Below the pieces are notes generated by a model. It did not search any database, was not told the DNA's origin, and saw only the letters and a list, made by a program, of their open reading frames with translations. 64,000 nucleotides of DNA from Tolumonas lignilytica (GTDB lineage: Bacteria; Pseudomonadota; Gammaproteobacteria; Enterobacterales; Aeromonadaceae): assembly GCF_000527035.1 (NCBI RefSeq), contig NZ_AZUK01000001.1, positions 806,001 to 870,000 on the forward strand, in the 5' to 3' direction. Position numbers and translations under genes: made by a program. Shown here piece after piece: positions 11,239-20,725 of the stretch; position 1 is the first letter of the stretch; every line of letters begins with the position of its first letter.

Positions 11239-12215
11239 CATTAATGGCCCCGCACGCACACGAGGGTCTGACGATCCAACGTGTTATGTTCAAGGTAAAT
11301 CTGGCACTCGCGCCTGCTGCTATTCTGGGCATATTGCAGTTTGGCATGCCATCCTTGTTTCTGATGTTAAGCTGCATCTTGAGTTGCTGGATTTGTGAAG
11401 CTATTGCTTTCAGATTAAATCCCCAGGCCGGCGGCGAGCTGATCGATGGAGCTTGTCTGCTAACTGCACTGATCCTTGCGATGAGTCTGCCACCGCATGC
11501 CCCGCTCTGGCTCGGCGCACTGGGCGGGATGATTGCTATTCTGTTCGGCAAGCACGTCTATGGTGGTCTTGGGCAAAACCCGTTTAATCCGGCAATGCTG
11601 GCGCGCGTGGTGCTCTTGATTGCGTTTCCGGTCGAGATGACGCATTGGATTGAACCAAGCGCCTTTTACGACGGTCATTTTTATAAAATGGGGATCGATG
11701 GCGTTTCCGGTGCTACCACACTCGGCTATTTCAAAGAGAGCCATCACCAGAGTTTTAACTGGATGCAGCATCTGCTGGGTACCAGCAAGGGCAGCATGGG
11801 TGAAACTTCTGCCATCCTGCTGCTGTTAGGTGGTTTGTGGCTGTTGCAGCAAAAAGTCTTTACCTGGCATGCACCACTGGCAACACTGGCTGGCTGTCTG
11901 ATCCCCGGATCGCTGCATTGGCTGATTGCCCCGGCTTCAATTGCCGCACCACTGGCACAACTAACCAGCGGTGGCCTACTGCTCGGTGCATTTTTCATTG
12001 TCACCGATCCGGTCACTACACCAAGCAGCAGCAAAGGTAAGTTGGTGTATGGCCTGCTAACCGGTTTTCTAATCTACATCATCCGCAGTTTCGGTAATTT
12101 CCCCGAAGGCGTGGCCTTTGCCGTGTTACTGACTAACGCAGCAACTCCGCTTATCGATAACTTTACTCGTCCGAAAGCCTACGGCTATCAAATGAAGAAG
12201 GAGGGCCAGTCATGA
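11235..12215 (+). CDS. rnfD: RnfD, membrane flavoprotein subunit
   Basis: Multi-helix membrane subunit with covalently bound FMN. The flavinylation motif SGAT is visible (DGVSGATTLGYFKE, acceptor Thr about residue 161), and FGKHVYGGLGQNPFNPAMLARV is the typical RnfD/NqrB block. The C-terminal part holds the TDPVTTPSSSKGKLVYGLLTG segment. 326 residues. It starts within the rnfC stop and ends within the rnfG start, both four-base overlaps. Confidence 0.95.
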   Translation: MTLMAPHAHEGLTIQRVMFKVNLALAPAAILGILQFGMPSLFLMLSCILSCWICEAIAFRLNPQAGGELIDGACLLTALILAMSLPPHAPLWLGALGGMIAILFGKHVYGGLGQNPFNPAMLARVVLLIAFPVEMTHWIEPSAFYDGHFYKMGIDGVSGATTLGYFKESHHQSFNWMQHLLGTSKGSMGETSAILLLLGGLWLLQQKVFTWHAPLATLAGCLIPGSLHWLIAPASIAAPLAQLTSGGLLLGAFFIVTDPVTTPSSSKGKLVYGLLTGFLIYIIRSFGNFPEGVAFAVLLTNAATPLIDNFTRPKAYGYQMKKEGQS

Positions 12216-12844
12216 GTTCTCAGGCAATTCCATTACGTGATCAACCCTATATGCAGGCGCTGCGCTTAGGCGTGTTTACCCTGCTGGTTTGTCTGCTGGT
12301 CTCCAGCATCGCATCGATGACCAAAGAGCCCATCAAGAAGCGTCAGCTGGAAGATACCCAAAATATGCTCTCTCAGGTATTTCCGGCCAATTTGTATGAC
12401 AACCACATCAGCAAGGAAGAGTACACCCTGACATTGGATGGTAAGCCGGTGCATTTTTTCCTTGGCCGCAAGAACGGTGTACCCAGTGGGGTTGTACTGT
12501 TTGCCGATGCAACCGGCTATTCCGGCGCCATTAACATGCTGCTCGGTATCGATGCCAACGGTGTGCTCACCGGTGTGCGCGTCACCAACCATAAAGAAAC
12601 ACCGGGTCTTGGCGATCTGATTGAACCGAGCAAGAGCAAATGGATTTTCAGTTTTGACGGCAAATCCCTCGACAACACCTCGCAGAAAAACTGGCATGTG
12701 AAGAAAGACGGTGGTGAATTCGATTCTTTCACCGGTGCCACCATTACGCCGCGTGGTGTAGTGAAAGGGGTTTATGAAGGACTGACATTGTTTGCCCGCC
12801 ACAAGGCTGAAATTTTGGGCGTAAAGCAGGGAGCTAAATCATGA
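12212..12844 (+). CDS. rnfG: RnfG, periplasmic flavoprotein subunit
   Basis: One N-terminal membrane anchor (LRLGVFTLLVCLLVSSIASM) followed by a periplasmic FMN-binding domain. The covalent FMN site is FTGATITPRGV, acceptor Thr about residue 176; the ETPGLGD motif is also present. In Rnf it passes electrons between membrane flavins. 210 residues; four-base overlaps with rnfD and rnfE. Confidence 0.95.
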   Translation: MSSQAIPLRDQPYMQALRLGVFTLLVCLLVSSIASMTKEPIKKRQLEDTQNMLSQVFPANLYDNHISKEEYTLTLDGKPVHFFLGRKNGVPSGVVLFADATGYSGAINMLLGIDANGVLTGVRVTNHKETPGLGDLIEPSKSKWIFSFDGKSLDNTSQKNWHVKKDGGEFDSFTGATITPRGVVKGVYEGLTLFARHKAEILGVKQGAKS

Positions 12845-13542
12845 GTAATATAGAACCTCGTTATTCTGACATCTTTGCCGATGGTGTCTGGCGCAACAAC
12901 GTCACCTTTGTCCAGATCCTCGGGCTATGCCCGCTGATGGCCATCACCACCACGGCAACGAATGGCTTGGGCATTGGCGTTTTAACCATGATGGTAATGA
13001 CCGGTGCCAATCTAATAGTGTCGCTGTTGCGCAAGATGACACCGAATCAGATCCGTATTCCGATCTTCATTGTGATCATCGCTTTTCTGGTGACACTGCT
13101 CGATCTGACCATGAATGCCTGGATGCACGATTTACACAAGGTACTGGGGTTATTCATTCCACTGATCGTCGCTAACTGTGCCCCTCTCGGGCGAACCGAA
13201 GCGTTTGCCATGAAGAACAAACCTCTTGCGGCCGCACTGGATGGTTTCGCCACCGGAATAGGTTTTACCATCGGGGTAACCAGTGTTGGTGCTGTTCGTG
13301 AAATCATCGGTAGCGGCACCCTGTTCTCCGGTGCATCACTGCTGCTCGGCCCCCATTTCAAGTTTATGGAAATGCATGTACTGCCGGGCTACCACGGTTT
13401 CCTGCTGATGCTGTTACCTCCAGGAGGCTTTGTGGTGATGGGTATTCTGCTCGCCGCCATTCGCCTGCGCAAACGTCTGTTCAGCAAGCAAGAGAGCCCG
13501 GCGATAGCCGGAAAAACAGCCACCGCCGGAGGATGCCATTAA
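12841..13542 (+). CDS. rnfE: RnfE, membrane subunit
   Basis: Paralogue of RnfA and its partner in the membrane core, with about six helices. Recognised by FADGVWRNNVTFVQILGLCPLMAITTTATNGLG and LFIPLIVANCAPLGRTEAFA, with the conserved cysteines LCP and NCAP. 233 residues, ending in a short polar tail. The stop overlaps the rnfH start by one base (TAATG). Confidence 0.95.
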   Translation: MSNIEPRYSDIFADGVWRNNVTFVQILGLCPLMAITTTATNGLGIGVLTMMVMTGANLIVSLLRKMTPNQIRIPIFIVIIAFLVTLLDLTMNAWMHDLHKVLGLFIPLIVANCAPLGRTEAFAMKNKPLAAALDGFATGIGFTIGVTSVGAVREIIGSGTLFSGASLLLGPHFKFMEMHVLPGYHGFLLMLLPPGGFVVMGILLAAIRLRKRLFSKQESPAIAGKTATAGGCH

Positions 13543-13814
13543 TGAAAATCAGTGTCGCACATGCTCGGGGCGCCAAAGGTAACTGGTATCAGCTCGATTT
13601 ACCGGAGCCAGTTACTGCAGCAGAAGCTCTGCGGGCCTCCCCCTTATTCCAACAATATCCGGATCTCGATCTAACGACCCACAAAATCGGAGTATTCGGT
13701 AAAATCTGTACGGCTGAGACGCCATTAAAAGAAGGCGACCGAGTCGAAATTTATCTGCCGATCCAACGTCAGGCATCCGCTGATGATGAAGATGATGAAG
13801 ATGATGAGGACTAA
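13542..13814 (+). CDS. rnfH: RnfH, ubiquitin-fold protein of the Rnf operon
   Basis: Small RnfH/UPF0125 protein with a predicted beta-grasp fold, the last gene in Rhodobacter-type rnf operons; its precise role is not settled. I chose ATG 13542 because GGAGG ends nine bases before it; the alternative ATG 13533 abuts that site with no spacing. 90 residues. The C-terminus ends in an unusual acidic run, DDEDDEDDED, written in DNA as near-perfect GATGATGAA repeats. A strong terminator follows. Confidence 0.88.
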   Translation: MKISVAHARGAKGNWYQLDLPEPVTAAEALRASPLFQQYPDLDLTTHKIGVFGKICTAETPLKEGDRVEIYLPIQRQASADDEDDEDDED

Positions 13815-13831
13815 TCATTTACCATTCCTGC

Positions 13832-13861
13832 AATGACCACCAAAACGGTGGTCATTTTTTT
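13832..13861 (+). terminator. Rho-independent terminator of the rnf operon
   Basis: AATGACCACC (13832-13841) pairs perfectly with GGTGGTCATT (13847-13856) around an AAAAC loop and runs into seven Ts. It separates rnfABCDGEH from nifF. Confidence 0.93.
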
Positions 13862-13878
13862 GCGCATTTGTCACAGAT

Positions 13879-13894
13879 TGTGAGGTTCATCACA
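13879..13894. promoter_or_regulatory. NifA upstream activator site of nifF
   Basis: TGT-GAGGTTCATC-ACA is an exact TGT-N10-ACA. Its centre is about 97 bases upstream of the predicted nifF start point, the classic distance for NifA enhancers. An IHF consensus lies between it and the promoter. Confidence 0.82.
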
Positions 13895-13930
13895 ACCACC
13901 ACCAAAGCCAACAAGAAATAAATCCATATA

Positions 13931-13943
13931 AATCAATGCATTA
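13931..13943 (+). promoter_or_regulatory. IHF-binding site in the nifF promoter
   Basis: AATCAATGCATTA is a perfect match to WATCAANNNNTTR. It sits midway between the NifA site (13879-13894) and the -24 element (13959), where an IHF bend would bring NifA to sigma-54 polymerase. Confidence 0.75.
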
Positions 13944-13956
13944 AAAAACAAAACAG

Positions 13957-13974
13957 ACGGCATTATTCCTGCAC
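13957..13974 (+). promoter_or_regulatory. Sigma-54 promoter of nifF
   Basis: GG at 13959-13960 and GC at 13971-13972 are ten bases apart (GGCATTATTCCTGCA), matching the GGCA and TGCA parts of the -24/-12 consensus. The start point should be near 13984, giving a leader of about 26 bases before nifF. Confidence 0.8.
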
Positions 13975-14009
13975 TAGTTAGAAAAACACCGTATTCAAGG
14001 AGAGACACC

Positions 14010-14546
14010 ATGGCTAAAGTCGGCATTTTCTTCGGTAGCGACACAGGTAAAACCCGCAAGGTAGCAAAACTGATCCAAGACGCATTTGCCAGTGATGAAG
14101 TGGCAGCACCCGTGAATATTAACAAGGCTGGCATCGATGATCTGTTGGCCTATGATTACCTGATTCTCGGCACCCCAACACTGGGGGATGGTGCCTTACC
14201 GGGTCTGGATGCTGACTGTCAGGCTGAAAGCTGGGCTGAATTTGTGCCAGAGTTGGAAGCGGCTGACCTGAGCGGCAAAAAAGTCGCCTTGTTTGGTCTG
14301 GGCGATCAAGCCAGCTACGGTGATGCCTTTGTGGATGCACTCGGTGAGTTATATGACATCGTTTCTGAAGCCGGCGCGTCTGTGGTGGGTTTCTGGCCTA
14401 ATGAAGGTTATGAATTTAACAGCTCGAATGCGCTCGATGGTGATGACTTTGTCGGTCTGGTCATCGATCAAGACAACCAATCCAGCATGACCGCAGAACG
14501 GGTCAAAACCTGGGTTGCTGCACTGAAATCTGAATTCGCGCTCTGA
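14010..14546 (+). CDS. nifF: NifF, flavodoxin electron donor to nitrogenase
   Basis: Long-chain flavodoxin carrying FMN that reduces the nitrogenase Fe protein. The phosphate loop GSDTGKTRK is at residues 9-17, followed by PTLGDGALPG, FGLGDQASYGDAFVDALG and WPNEGYEF. It resembles Klebsiella NifF in the NINKAGIDDLLAYDYLILGTPTLGDG stretch. 178 residues. GGAGAGA precedes the ATG. It is its own transcription unit, with a NifA/IHF/sigma-54 promoter and a terminator on each side. It probably takes electrons from the adjacent Rnf complex. Confidence 0.93.
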   Translation: MAKVGIFFGSDTGKTRKVAKLIQDAFASDEVAAPVNINKAGIDDLLAYDYLILGTPTLGDGALPGLDADCQAESWAEFVPELEAADLSGKKVALFGLGDQASYGDAFVDALGELYDIVSEAGASVVGFWPNEGYEFNSSNALDGDDFVGLVIDQDNQSSMTAERVKTWVAALKSEFAL

Positions 14547-14588
14547 TACTACTGTTCCATCCCGCTAACAAAGGGGCTCGTCAAGTTT

Positions 14589-14623
14589 GAGCCGCAGAAT
14601 CCTGCATCTGCGGCTCCTTTTTC
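14589..14623 (+). terminator. Rho-independent terminator of nifF
   Basis: GAGCCGCAGA (14589-14598) pairs perfectly with TCTGCGGCTC (14607-14616), followed by CTTTTTTC. Confidence 0.92.
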
Positions 14624-15058
14624 AGTTTCAGTATAAAACACCTTCCTATTGGCCTGTATTTTAGCAATGGCAGATTAATGCACTCACCCTCGTCGTCTGC
14701 TTGTTCACTTATTTCTAGATGGTCTGATTTGTTATTCCAATAAAGTCTTTGTGCGAACCCATCTGGCTACCGCATTATCCCGCATGTACTGCCTTGATCG
14801 ATTTTGTGCTGAACAGCACACTTTTCCTGCAAATTGTCATTTTCAACGCACATGGAATCGCATGTTTTAGATTTTAAAAAATGTGTATTTACAATGCATT
14901 ACAAGCTAAATAAATGTTTTTATTATTGTTAATTCTCATCTGGGTAATTATTTACGCACAGACATCATAACTAGAATACTTATTGCACTGCATATCGACC
15001 TCGCTTTGAGGCTGTTTTGTACAGCATAACTATTCCTGTTTGGTACGAGGACTCATGC
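14624..15058 (+). promoter_or_regulatory. AT-rich leader of pntAB with a NifA-like palindrome
   Basis: A 435-base gene-free stretch before pntA. It contains the palindrome TGTGCTGAACAGCACA at 14805-14820 (seven-base arms), which is also an exact TGT-N10-ACA NifA-type site. I could not find a correctly spaced GG-N10-GC promoter downstream of it: the best candidates (TGGGTAATTATTTACGCA near 14950 and TGGCAGATTAATGCA near 14669) have 11 and 9 spacer bases. The pntAB promoter is therefore not assigned, and the palindrome could be another regulator's operator. Confidence 0.35.
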
Positions 15059-16591
15059 ATGTTAATTGGAATACCGAGAGAAAGCCTTGCCGGTGAGACA
15101 CGGGTTGCCGCAACCCCGAACACCGTTGAGCAACTAAAAAAACTCGGCTTCGACGTGGTTGTCGAGTCTGGCGCTGGCGCTCTGGCCAGCTTTGATGATG
15201 CCGTTTATCTGGCCGCGGGCGCCACAATGGCAAAAGCGGCCGACATTTGGCAATCCGATATCATTTACAAGGTCAATGCGCCGTCTGATGCCGAAATCGC
15301 TTTGATCAAAGAAGGGGCGACCCTGGTCAGCTTCCTGTGGCCGGCGCAAAATCCTGAGCTAGTGGCCAAACTGTCCACCAAAAAAATCAATGTGCTGGCC
15401 ATGGATATGGTGCCACGTATTTCCCGTGCTCAGTCACTGGATGCGCTCTCCTCCATGGCCAACATCGGTGGTTACCGCGCTGTCGTGGAAGCGGCTCACG
15501 CCTTTGGTCGCTTCTTCACCGGTCAAATCACAGCCGCGGGTAAAGTGCCGCCGGCGAAAGTACTGGTTATCGGTGCCGGGGTGGCTGGTCTCGCCGCGAT
15601 TGGTGCCGCCGGTTCGCTGGGCGCGATTGTGCGTGCGTTTGATACCCGTCTGGAAGTGGCTGAACAAATCGAGTCCATGGGTGGCGAGTTCCTGAAACTC
15701 GACTTCGGTGGCGAAGACGGTTCTTCTTCTGACGGTTACGCCAAAGTCATGTCCGATGAATTCATCAAAGCGGAAATGGCGTTATTTGCCGAGCAGGCCA
15801 AAGACGTGGATATCATCATTACCACGGCCCTCATTCCGGGCAAACCCGCACCGAAACTCATCACCAAAGAGATGGTCGATTCGATGAAAGCCGGCTCGGT
15901 GATTGTAGACTTGGCTGCTGCGACCGGTGGTAACTGCGAATATACCGTACCGGGCGAACTGTCCGTGACCGCCTCCGGGGTGAAAGTGATTGGTTACACC
16001 GACCTGCCGGGTCGTCTGCCAACCCAATCTTCGCAACTGTATGCGACTAACCTGGTGAACCTGTCGAAACTGTTGTGCAAAGAGAAAGACGGCAATATCA
16101 ACCTCGACTTTGACGATGTCGTCCTGCGCAACATGACTGTGGTGCATCAAGGTGAAGTGACCTTCCCGCCACCGGCGATCAGTGTCTCTGCGGCGCCGAA
16201 ACAGGAAGCCGCGAAACCGGCGGCGAAGAAAGCCGAAGAGAAGAAACCGTCCAAGCTGAAATACTGGCTGGGTGCGCTGGGTTTGGTGCTGTTTGGTATG
16301 GCGGGTCATGCGGCGCCGCCGGAGTTCCTGTCACACTTTACCGTGTTTGTGCTGGCCTGTGTGGTCGGTTACTACGTGGTGTGGAATGTGACGCACTCAC
16401 TGCATACGCCACTGATGTCCGTAACCAATGCGATTTCCGGCATCATCGTGGTAGGGGCGCTGTTGCAGATTGGCAGTGATTCCGGTCTGGTCAAAGGGCT
16501 GGCGTTCTTTGCCGTACTGATTGCCACTATCAACATCGTCGGTGGTTTCACCGTCACCCAGCGTATGCTGAAGATGTTCCGTAAAGGTTAA
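15059..16591 (+). CDS. pntA: NAD(P) transhydrogenase subunit alpha
   Basis: Carries the NAD(H)-binding domain I and part of the membrane domain of the proton-translocating transhydrogenase, which makes NADPH at the expense of proton-motive force. Blocks [40 protein letters not shown] and [21 protein letters not shown] are intact. I chose ATG 15059 ([20 protein letters not shown]), giving 510 residues as in E. coli, with GAGG eight bases upstream. An Ala/Lys-rich linker ([16 protein letters not shown]) precedes the C-terminal helices. pntB follows after 13 bases. Confidence 0.96.
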   Translation: MLIGIPRESLAGETRVAATPNTVEQLKKLGFDVVVESGAGALASFDDAVYLAAGATMAKAADIWQSDIIYKVNAPSDAEIALIKEGATLVSFLWPAQNPELVAKLSTKKINVLAMDMVPRISRAQSLDALSSMANIGGYRAVVEAAHAFGRFFTGQITAAGKVPPAKVLVIGAGVAGLAAIGAAGSLGAIVRAFDTRLEVAEQIESMGGEFLKLDFGGEDGSSSDGYAKVMSDEFIKAEMALFAEQAKDVDIIITTALIPGKPAPKLITKEMVDSMKAGSVIVDLAAATGGNCEYTVPGELSVTASGVKVIGYTDLPGRLPTQSSQLYATNLVNLSKLLCKEKDGNINLDFDDVVLRNMTVVHQGEVTFPPPAISVSAAPKQEAAKPAAKKAEEKKPSKLKYWLGALGLVLFGMAGHAAPPEFLSHFTVFVLACVVGYYVVWNVTHSLHTPLMSVTNAISGIIVVGALLQIGSDSGLVKGLAFFAVLIATINIVGGFTVTQRMLKMFRKG

Positions 16592-16604
16592 GGGGAGCTC
16601 TGAC

Positions 16605-18101
16605 ATGTCTCAAGGTTTAGTTACTGCATCCTACATTGTGGCGGCAGTTCTGTTTATTGCCAGTCTCGCCGGGTTGTCAAAACAGGAGACCGCCAAATAC
16701 GGTAACCTGTTTGGTATGACTGGGATGGCGATTGCGCTGATTGCAACCATCGCCAGCCCAAGCGTACATGGTGTGATTTTTATTCTGGTAGCGATGGTTA
16801 TCGGGGGAACGATTGGTGCTCGTCTGGCACTGAAGGTCGAGATGACCCAGATGCCAGAGCTGGTTGCTATTCTGCACAGCTTCGTGGGCTTGGCGGCGGT
16901 TCTGGTGGGCTATAACAGCTTCATCGAACTGTTGCCTGCCAATGCGGCACAACAACTGGTGCTGCCACTGAACGGTTCACCGGCAGAAATCATGGCCGCC
17001 GCTCAGGCTGCCATCAATCAGCTGGCACAGCAAACCACTAATGGCCCGAGCCATCTGAGCGGCGCCATGCTGAACATCCACCTGACTGAAATCTTCTTAG
17101 GGGTGTTCATCGGTGCGGTGACCTTCACGGGTTCTATCGTGGCGTTCGGTAAACTGCGTGGCATCATCAGCTCCAAACCGCTGAACATTCCGCACAAGCA
17201 CAAGCTGAATCTGCTGGCGGCCATGGTTTCTTTCGCGCTGATGCTGTTCTTCATCCATGTGAATGGTTCTACCTTCGCCATCCTTCTGATGACGCTGATT
17301 GCGCTGGCGTTTGGCTGGCATCTGGTGGCCTCTATCGGTGGTGCAGATATGCCGGTGGTAGTTTCCATGCTGAACTCCTACTCTGGCTGGGCAGCCGCTG
17401 CGGCGGGCTTCATGCTCTCTAACGACCTGCTGATTGTGACCGGTGCACTGGTCGGCTCTTCAGGTGCCATCCTGTCTTACATCATGTGTAAGGCGATGAA
17501 CCGTTCGTTCATCTCCGTTATCGCCGGTGGTTTCGGTACCGACGGCTCTTCTTCCTCTTCATCTTCTGAAGAAGTGGGCGAATACCGTGAAATGTCACCG
17601 GAAGATGTGGCGGATCTGCTGAAGAACTCCAGCTCCGTGATCATCACCCCGGGCTATGGCATGGCGGTGGCCCAAGCGCAATATCCGGTGGCAGAAATCA
17701 CGCAGAAACTGCGCGAGAAGGGGATCGAAGTTCGCTTCGGTATTCACCCAGTGGCAGGTCGTCTGCCAGGCCACATGAACGTGCTGTTGGCGGAAGCGAA
17801 AGTGCCTTACGACATCGTGCTGGAAATGGACGAAATCAACGAAGACTTCCCACAAACCGACACCGTGCTGGTTATTGGTGCGAATGACACCGTGAACCCG
17901 GCGGCGATGGAAGATCCGGGCAGCCCGATTGCCGGCATGCCGGTGCTGGAAGTCTGGAAAGCGCAGAATGTGGTGGTGTTCAAACGTTCAATGAATACCG
18001 GTTACGCTGGTGTGCAGAACCCGCTGTTCTTCAAAGAAAACTCACACATGTGCTTCGGCGATGCGAAAGCCACGGTGGAAGCGATCCTGAAGGCGCTGTA
18101 A
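16605..18101 (+). CDS. pntB: NAD(P) transhydrogenase subunit beta
   Basis: Membrane domain II followed by the cytoplasmic NADP(H)-binding domain III. Domain III shows [41 protein letters not shown] and [14 protein letters not shown]. 498 residues. The linker between membrane and NADP domains carries an uninterrupted seven-serine run ([16 protein letters not shown]); the E. coli linker is shorter in serine. Forms one operon with pntA; a hairpin follows. Confidence 0.96.
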   Translation: MSQGLVTASYIVAAVLFIASLAGLSKQETAKYGNLFGMTGMAIALIATIASPSVHGVIFILVAMVIGGTIGARLALKVEMTQMPELVAILHSFVGLAAVLVGYNSFIELLPANAAQQLVLPLNGSPAEIMAAAQAAINQLAQQTTNGPSHLSGAMLNIHLTEIFLGVFIGAVTFTGSIVAFGKLRGIISSKPLNIPHKHKLNLLAAMVSFALMLFFIHVNGSTFAILLMTLIALAFGWHLVASIGGADMPVVVSMLNSYSGWAAAAAGFMLSNDLLIVTGALVGSSGAILSYIMCKAMNRSFISVIAGGFGTDGSSSSSSSEEVGEYREMSPEDVADLLKNSSSVIITPGYGMAVAQAQYPVAEITQKLREKGIEVRFGIHPVAGRLPGHMNVLLAEAKVPYDIVLEMDEINEDFPQTDTVLVIGANDTVNPAAMEDPGSPIAGMPVLEVWKAQNVVVFKRSMNTGYAGVQNPLFFKENSHMCFGDAKATVEAILKAL

Positions 18102-18125
18102 TTTCTGCGTTGCCTAAAAATGACA

Positions 18126-18147
18126 AAGGGAGGCTTCGGTCTCCCTT
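18126..18147 (+). terminator. Hairpin after pntAB
   Basis: AAGGGAGGC and GTCTCCCTT pair (one G-T) around a stable TTCG tetraloop. The following GTTACT is a poor U-tract, so termination is likely but not textbook. Confidence 0.6.
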
Positions 18148-18280
18148 GTTACTATGTATGCGATATTCCGAATATCAACTGCGGCTCCTTTTTCTGCACA
18201 AAGTAACGACCCTCTCGTTTTGCGCTCCCCCACAGTTAAGTGCATAATCGAATCCCATTTTGTTTATGGTTTTCTTCCTG

Positions 18281-19516
18281 ATGTCTCATCTGAAGCAACA
18301 TATTGGCCTATGGCAAGGCACGGGTTTGCTGGTATCTACTCTATTGGGTTCCGGCGTATTTATTGTTCCGGCAATGACAGCGAGTCTGGCCGGGCGGTGG
18401 TCACTGCTGGCCTGGGCGCTGATGGGAATATTGATCCTGCCCATCGTGTTTACCTTTGCGTCACTGGGCAAGCGCTATCCTGATGCTGGTGGCACTGCAT
18501 TTTATGTCGAACAAGCTTTTGGGGAACGAGCCGCCGATGCGATCAGCTGGCTTTTTCTCTCAGTGATCCTGATCGGGCCGCCAGTGGTGATCATTACCGC
18601 GACCGGTTACCTCTGCCAGACATTTGGCTTGCCGCAAAGCCAGCAAGGATTCTGGCAACTGATGCTGCTGGGCAGCATGCTCTTGCTGAATTTGCTTAAC
18701 CGAAAAACCGCCACCTGGATCCAGAGTTTTATCAGTTTCGGTATCTGCACGACCCTGCTGCTGGTGATCGGCCTTTATCTGTATGCTCATCCGGTTTCAC
18801 TGCCGCCGACCCCGTTTTCTCTACCGACACTGGCACAGGCAACCGCATTGATTTTCTGGTGTTTTGTCGGTGTCGAGGCCATTGCGCATCTGAGCGGCGA
18901 GTTTCACCATCCGGAACGGGATTTTCCCCGCGTCGTGATGCTGGGTGTGGTGATCGCCCTGATCCTCTATCTTTGCCTGAGCACCGTTCTGCTCTCTTCC
19001 GGCTTTTATGGCAATGAGGCGCAAAACCTGACATCGGTGATACAACTGATGAGCTCCCTGACCGGCCACGCGGGTCATCTGCTGGTTGGCTTGTTTGGCC
19101 TGATGACCTGTTATATTGGTGTGAATACCTACATTACCAGCTTCTCCCGTCTGTTTTACAGCATGGCGGAACGAGGACAGATCCACGGTTGGGCGGGAAA
19201 ACTCAACCGTTTCGGAGCGCCGGCTATGGGTCTGTACTTTACCTGCGGGCTGATCGCGATCACCCTCGTCATGCGTCTGTGCGTCCATTTACCGCTGGAT
19301 GGTCTGATCGGTTATTCCAACGGGGTGTTTGTGCTGATCTATCTGGCCGCATCATTATCCGGCCTAAAATTGCTCACCGGACGTGGACGCTGGCTGGCCA
19401 TCATTGCCACCGGCGTTTGTCTTCTGGTTGCAGCATCGCTGGCCTTGCACACCCTATATGCACTGGCGGTATTGGCAGCCTGTATGCTGCATAAAAGGCA
19501 AGTTCACAACTTATGA
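18281..19516 (+). CDS. yjeH: YjeH-type amino-acid exporter (APC superfamily)
   Basis: Inner-membrane transporter of about 12 helices, similar to E. coli YjeH, which exports methionine and branched-chain amino acids. Matching segments are LKQHIGLWQGTGLLVSTLLGSGVFIVPA, FWCFVGVEAIAHLSGEFHHPERDFPR and IGYSNGVFVLIYL. I chose ATG 18281 (MSHLKQHIGL) because it aligns with the family start; in-frame ATGs at 18260 and 18266 add a hydrophobic extension, and none has a strong ribosome site. 411 residues. Its stop overlaps the next gene's ATG by four bases. Confidence 0.82.
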   Translation: MSHLKQHIGLWQGTGLLVSTLLGSGVFIVPAMTASLAGRWSLLAWALMGILILPIVFTFASLGKRYPDAGGTAFYVEQAFGERAADAISWLFLSVILIGPPVVIITATGYLCQTFGLPQSQQGFWQLMLLGSMLLLNLLNRKTATWIQSFISFGICTTLLLVIGLYLYAHPVSLPPTPFSLPTLAQATALIFWCFVGVEAIAHLSGEFHHPERDFPRVVMLGVVIALILYLCLSTVLLSSGFYGNEAQNLTSVIQLMSSLTGHAGHLLVGLFGLMTCYIGVNTYITSFSRLFYSMAERGQIHGWAGKLNRFGAPAMGLYFTCGLIAITLVMRLCVHLPLDGLIGYSNGVFVLIYLAASLSGLKLLTGRGRWLAIIATGVCLLVAASLALHTLYALAVLAACMLHKRQVHNL

Positions 19517-20697
19517 CGATCAGTACCACTCTCTGGTTCGTTTACCGCGGCATGATGTATTGCGGTCTGTCCGGGCTATTGTTGACCCTGATCCCGCATA
19601 TGCGGCTGCACAAACGGGCGCTTCAGCTTTATTGGCTTCTGAATCTGCTGATTATGGGAAGCTGGTATGCCTCTCAATTTTCAACCACCAACTGGCTGGT
19701 GGTTTCAACGTTGCCGCGCTGGATCATTGCTCTGTGGCTGAACGCCAACATGGCTTATGCCGCCTTAGGCGTCGGTTTTCTGGTGCTCAGCATGCTGTTG
19801 CGTTTGCTACGGCGCAGGTCTCATCATCTGTTCTGGCGGCAGCCTAATCCGTTGTTGATCTCGACCGCCTGCATGCTGTCCGCATTCGGGGTTTATGAGG
19901 CCATGTCGCCTCCGTTGCTGCGTCAATATGATGTTTATCTCGATCAACTGCCACCCGCGCTGAATGGCATGAAGATCGCGCAGATCACCGACAGCCATAT
20001 CGGCGATTTTGTCAGTAGTGACGATCTGAAAACCGCCGTTAAGCGGCTCAATGCTGAAAAACCGGATCTGCTGGTGATGACCGGAGATTTACTGGATGAC
20101 GAGCGACAGTTACCGAGCGCCTTCTCCGCGCTGGCACAAAGCAATGCCCCTTTGGGGGTGATCGCGATTCTGGGCAATCATGAAAAATATCATGGCCTCG
20201 ATGTGATCTTGAAAAAATACCAAAGCGCCGAGTTACAACAGCACATCCGTCTGCTGGTCGATGAAAGCTTGCCGCTACGTTATCACGAGACTGAATTTCA
20301 GATAGTGGGGGTTGATTACCCGCTACCGGCGAACAGCCGGCGCAAAATGGCAGAAACCGCCGAGCTGGATTACATGCAACGTTCCGCTGCCAAGGCGTTC
20401 CGTGCCGTAAATCAGCAGGAATGGATCCTCTGTCTGACACATCATCCGGATTTTTTTGATCTGGCTGCCGCGAATCACGCCAGTCTCAGTCTGGCCGGAC
20501 ACACACACGGCGGGCAAGTGCTGCCGCTTGGTTATACCGTGGGTAAACTCTGGTTCCACTACCTGAAAGGCTGGTATCAACGTGCTCCTAGCCAGTTATA
20601 TGTCTCTACCGGCATGGGTCATGTCTGGCCCTATCGACTGGGTGTTCCAACCGAGATCACGACCTTTACGCTGCACCCCAGAATAGACACAAAGTGA
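19513..20697 (+). CDS. Membrane-anchored metallophosphoesterase (YaeI/YkuE-like)
   Basis: The N-terminal third has about four hydrophobic helices. The rest is a calcineurin-like phosphoesterase with all metal motifs: DSHIGD (DxH), GDLLDD, GNHEKYHG, HHPDF and GHTHGGQ. Close families include UDP-2,3-diacylglucosamine hydrolases and YaeI/YkuE phosphodiesterases, whose substrates are poorly known, so no reaction is assigned. 394 residues. It is translationally coupled to the exporter and converges with nifM. Confidence 0.82.
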   Translation: MTISTTLWFVYRGMMYCGLSGLLLTLIPHMRLHKRALQLYWLLNLLIMGSWYASQFSTTNWLVVSTLPRWIIALWLNANMAYAALGVGFLVLSMLLRLLRRRSHHLFWRQPNPLLISTACMLSAFGVYEAMSPPLLRQYDVYLDQLPPALNGMKIAQITDSHIGDFVSSDDLKTAVKRLNAEKPDLLVMTGDLLDDERQLPSAFSALAQSNAPLGVIAILGNHEKYHGLDVILKKYQSAELQQHIRLLVDESLPLRYHETEFQIVGVDYPLPANSRRKMAETAELDYMQRSAAKAFRAVNQQEWILCLTHHPDFFDLAAANHASLSLAGHTHGGQVLPLGYTVGKLWFHYLKGWYQRAPSQLYVSTGMGHVWPYRLGVPTEITTFTLHPRIDTK

Positions 20698-20725
20698 TTG
20701 CGGCAACTTCAGGTACGAAAGGTAT

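Noticed and set aside
14640..14970. Sigma-54 promoter for pntAB
   Set aside because: The best candidates have 9 or 11 spacer bases between GG and GC instead of the strict ten.
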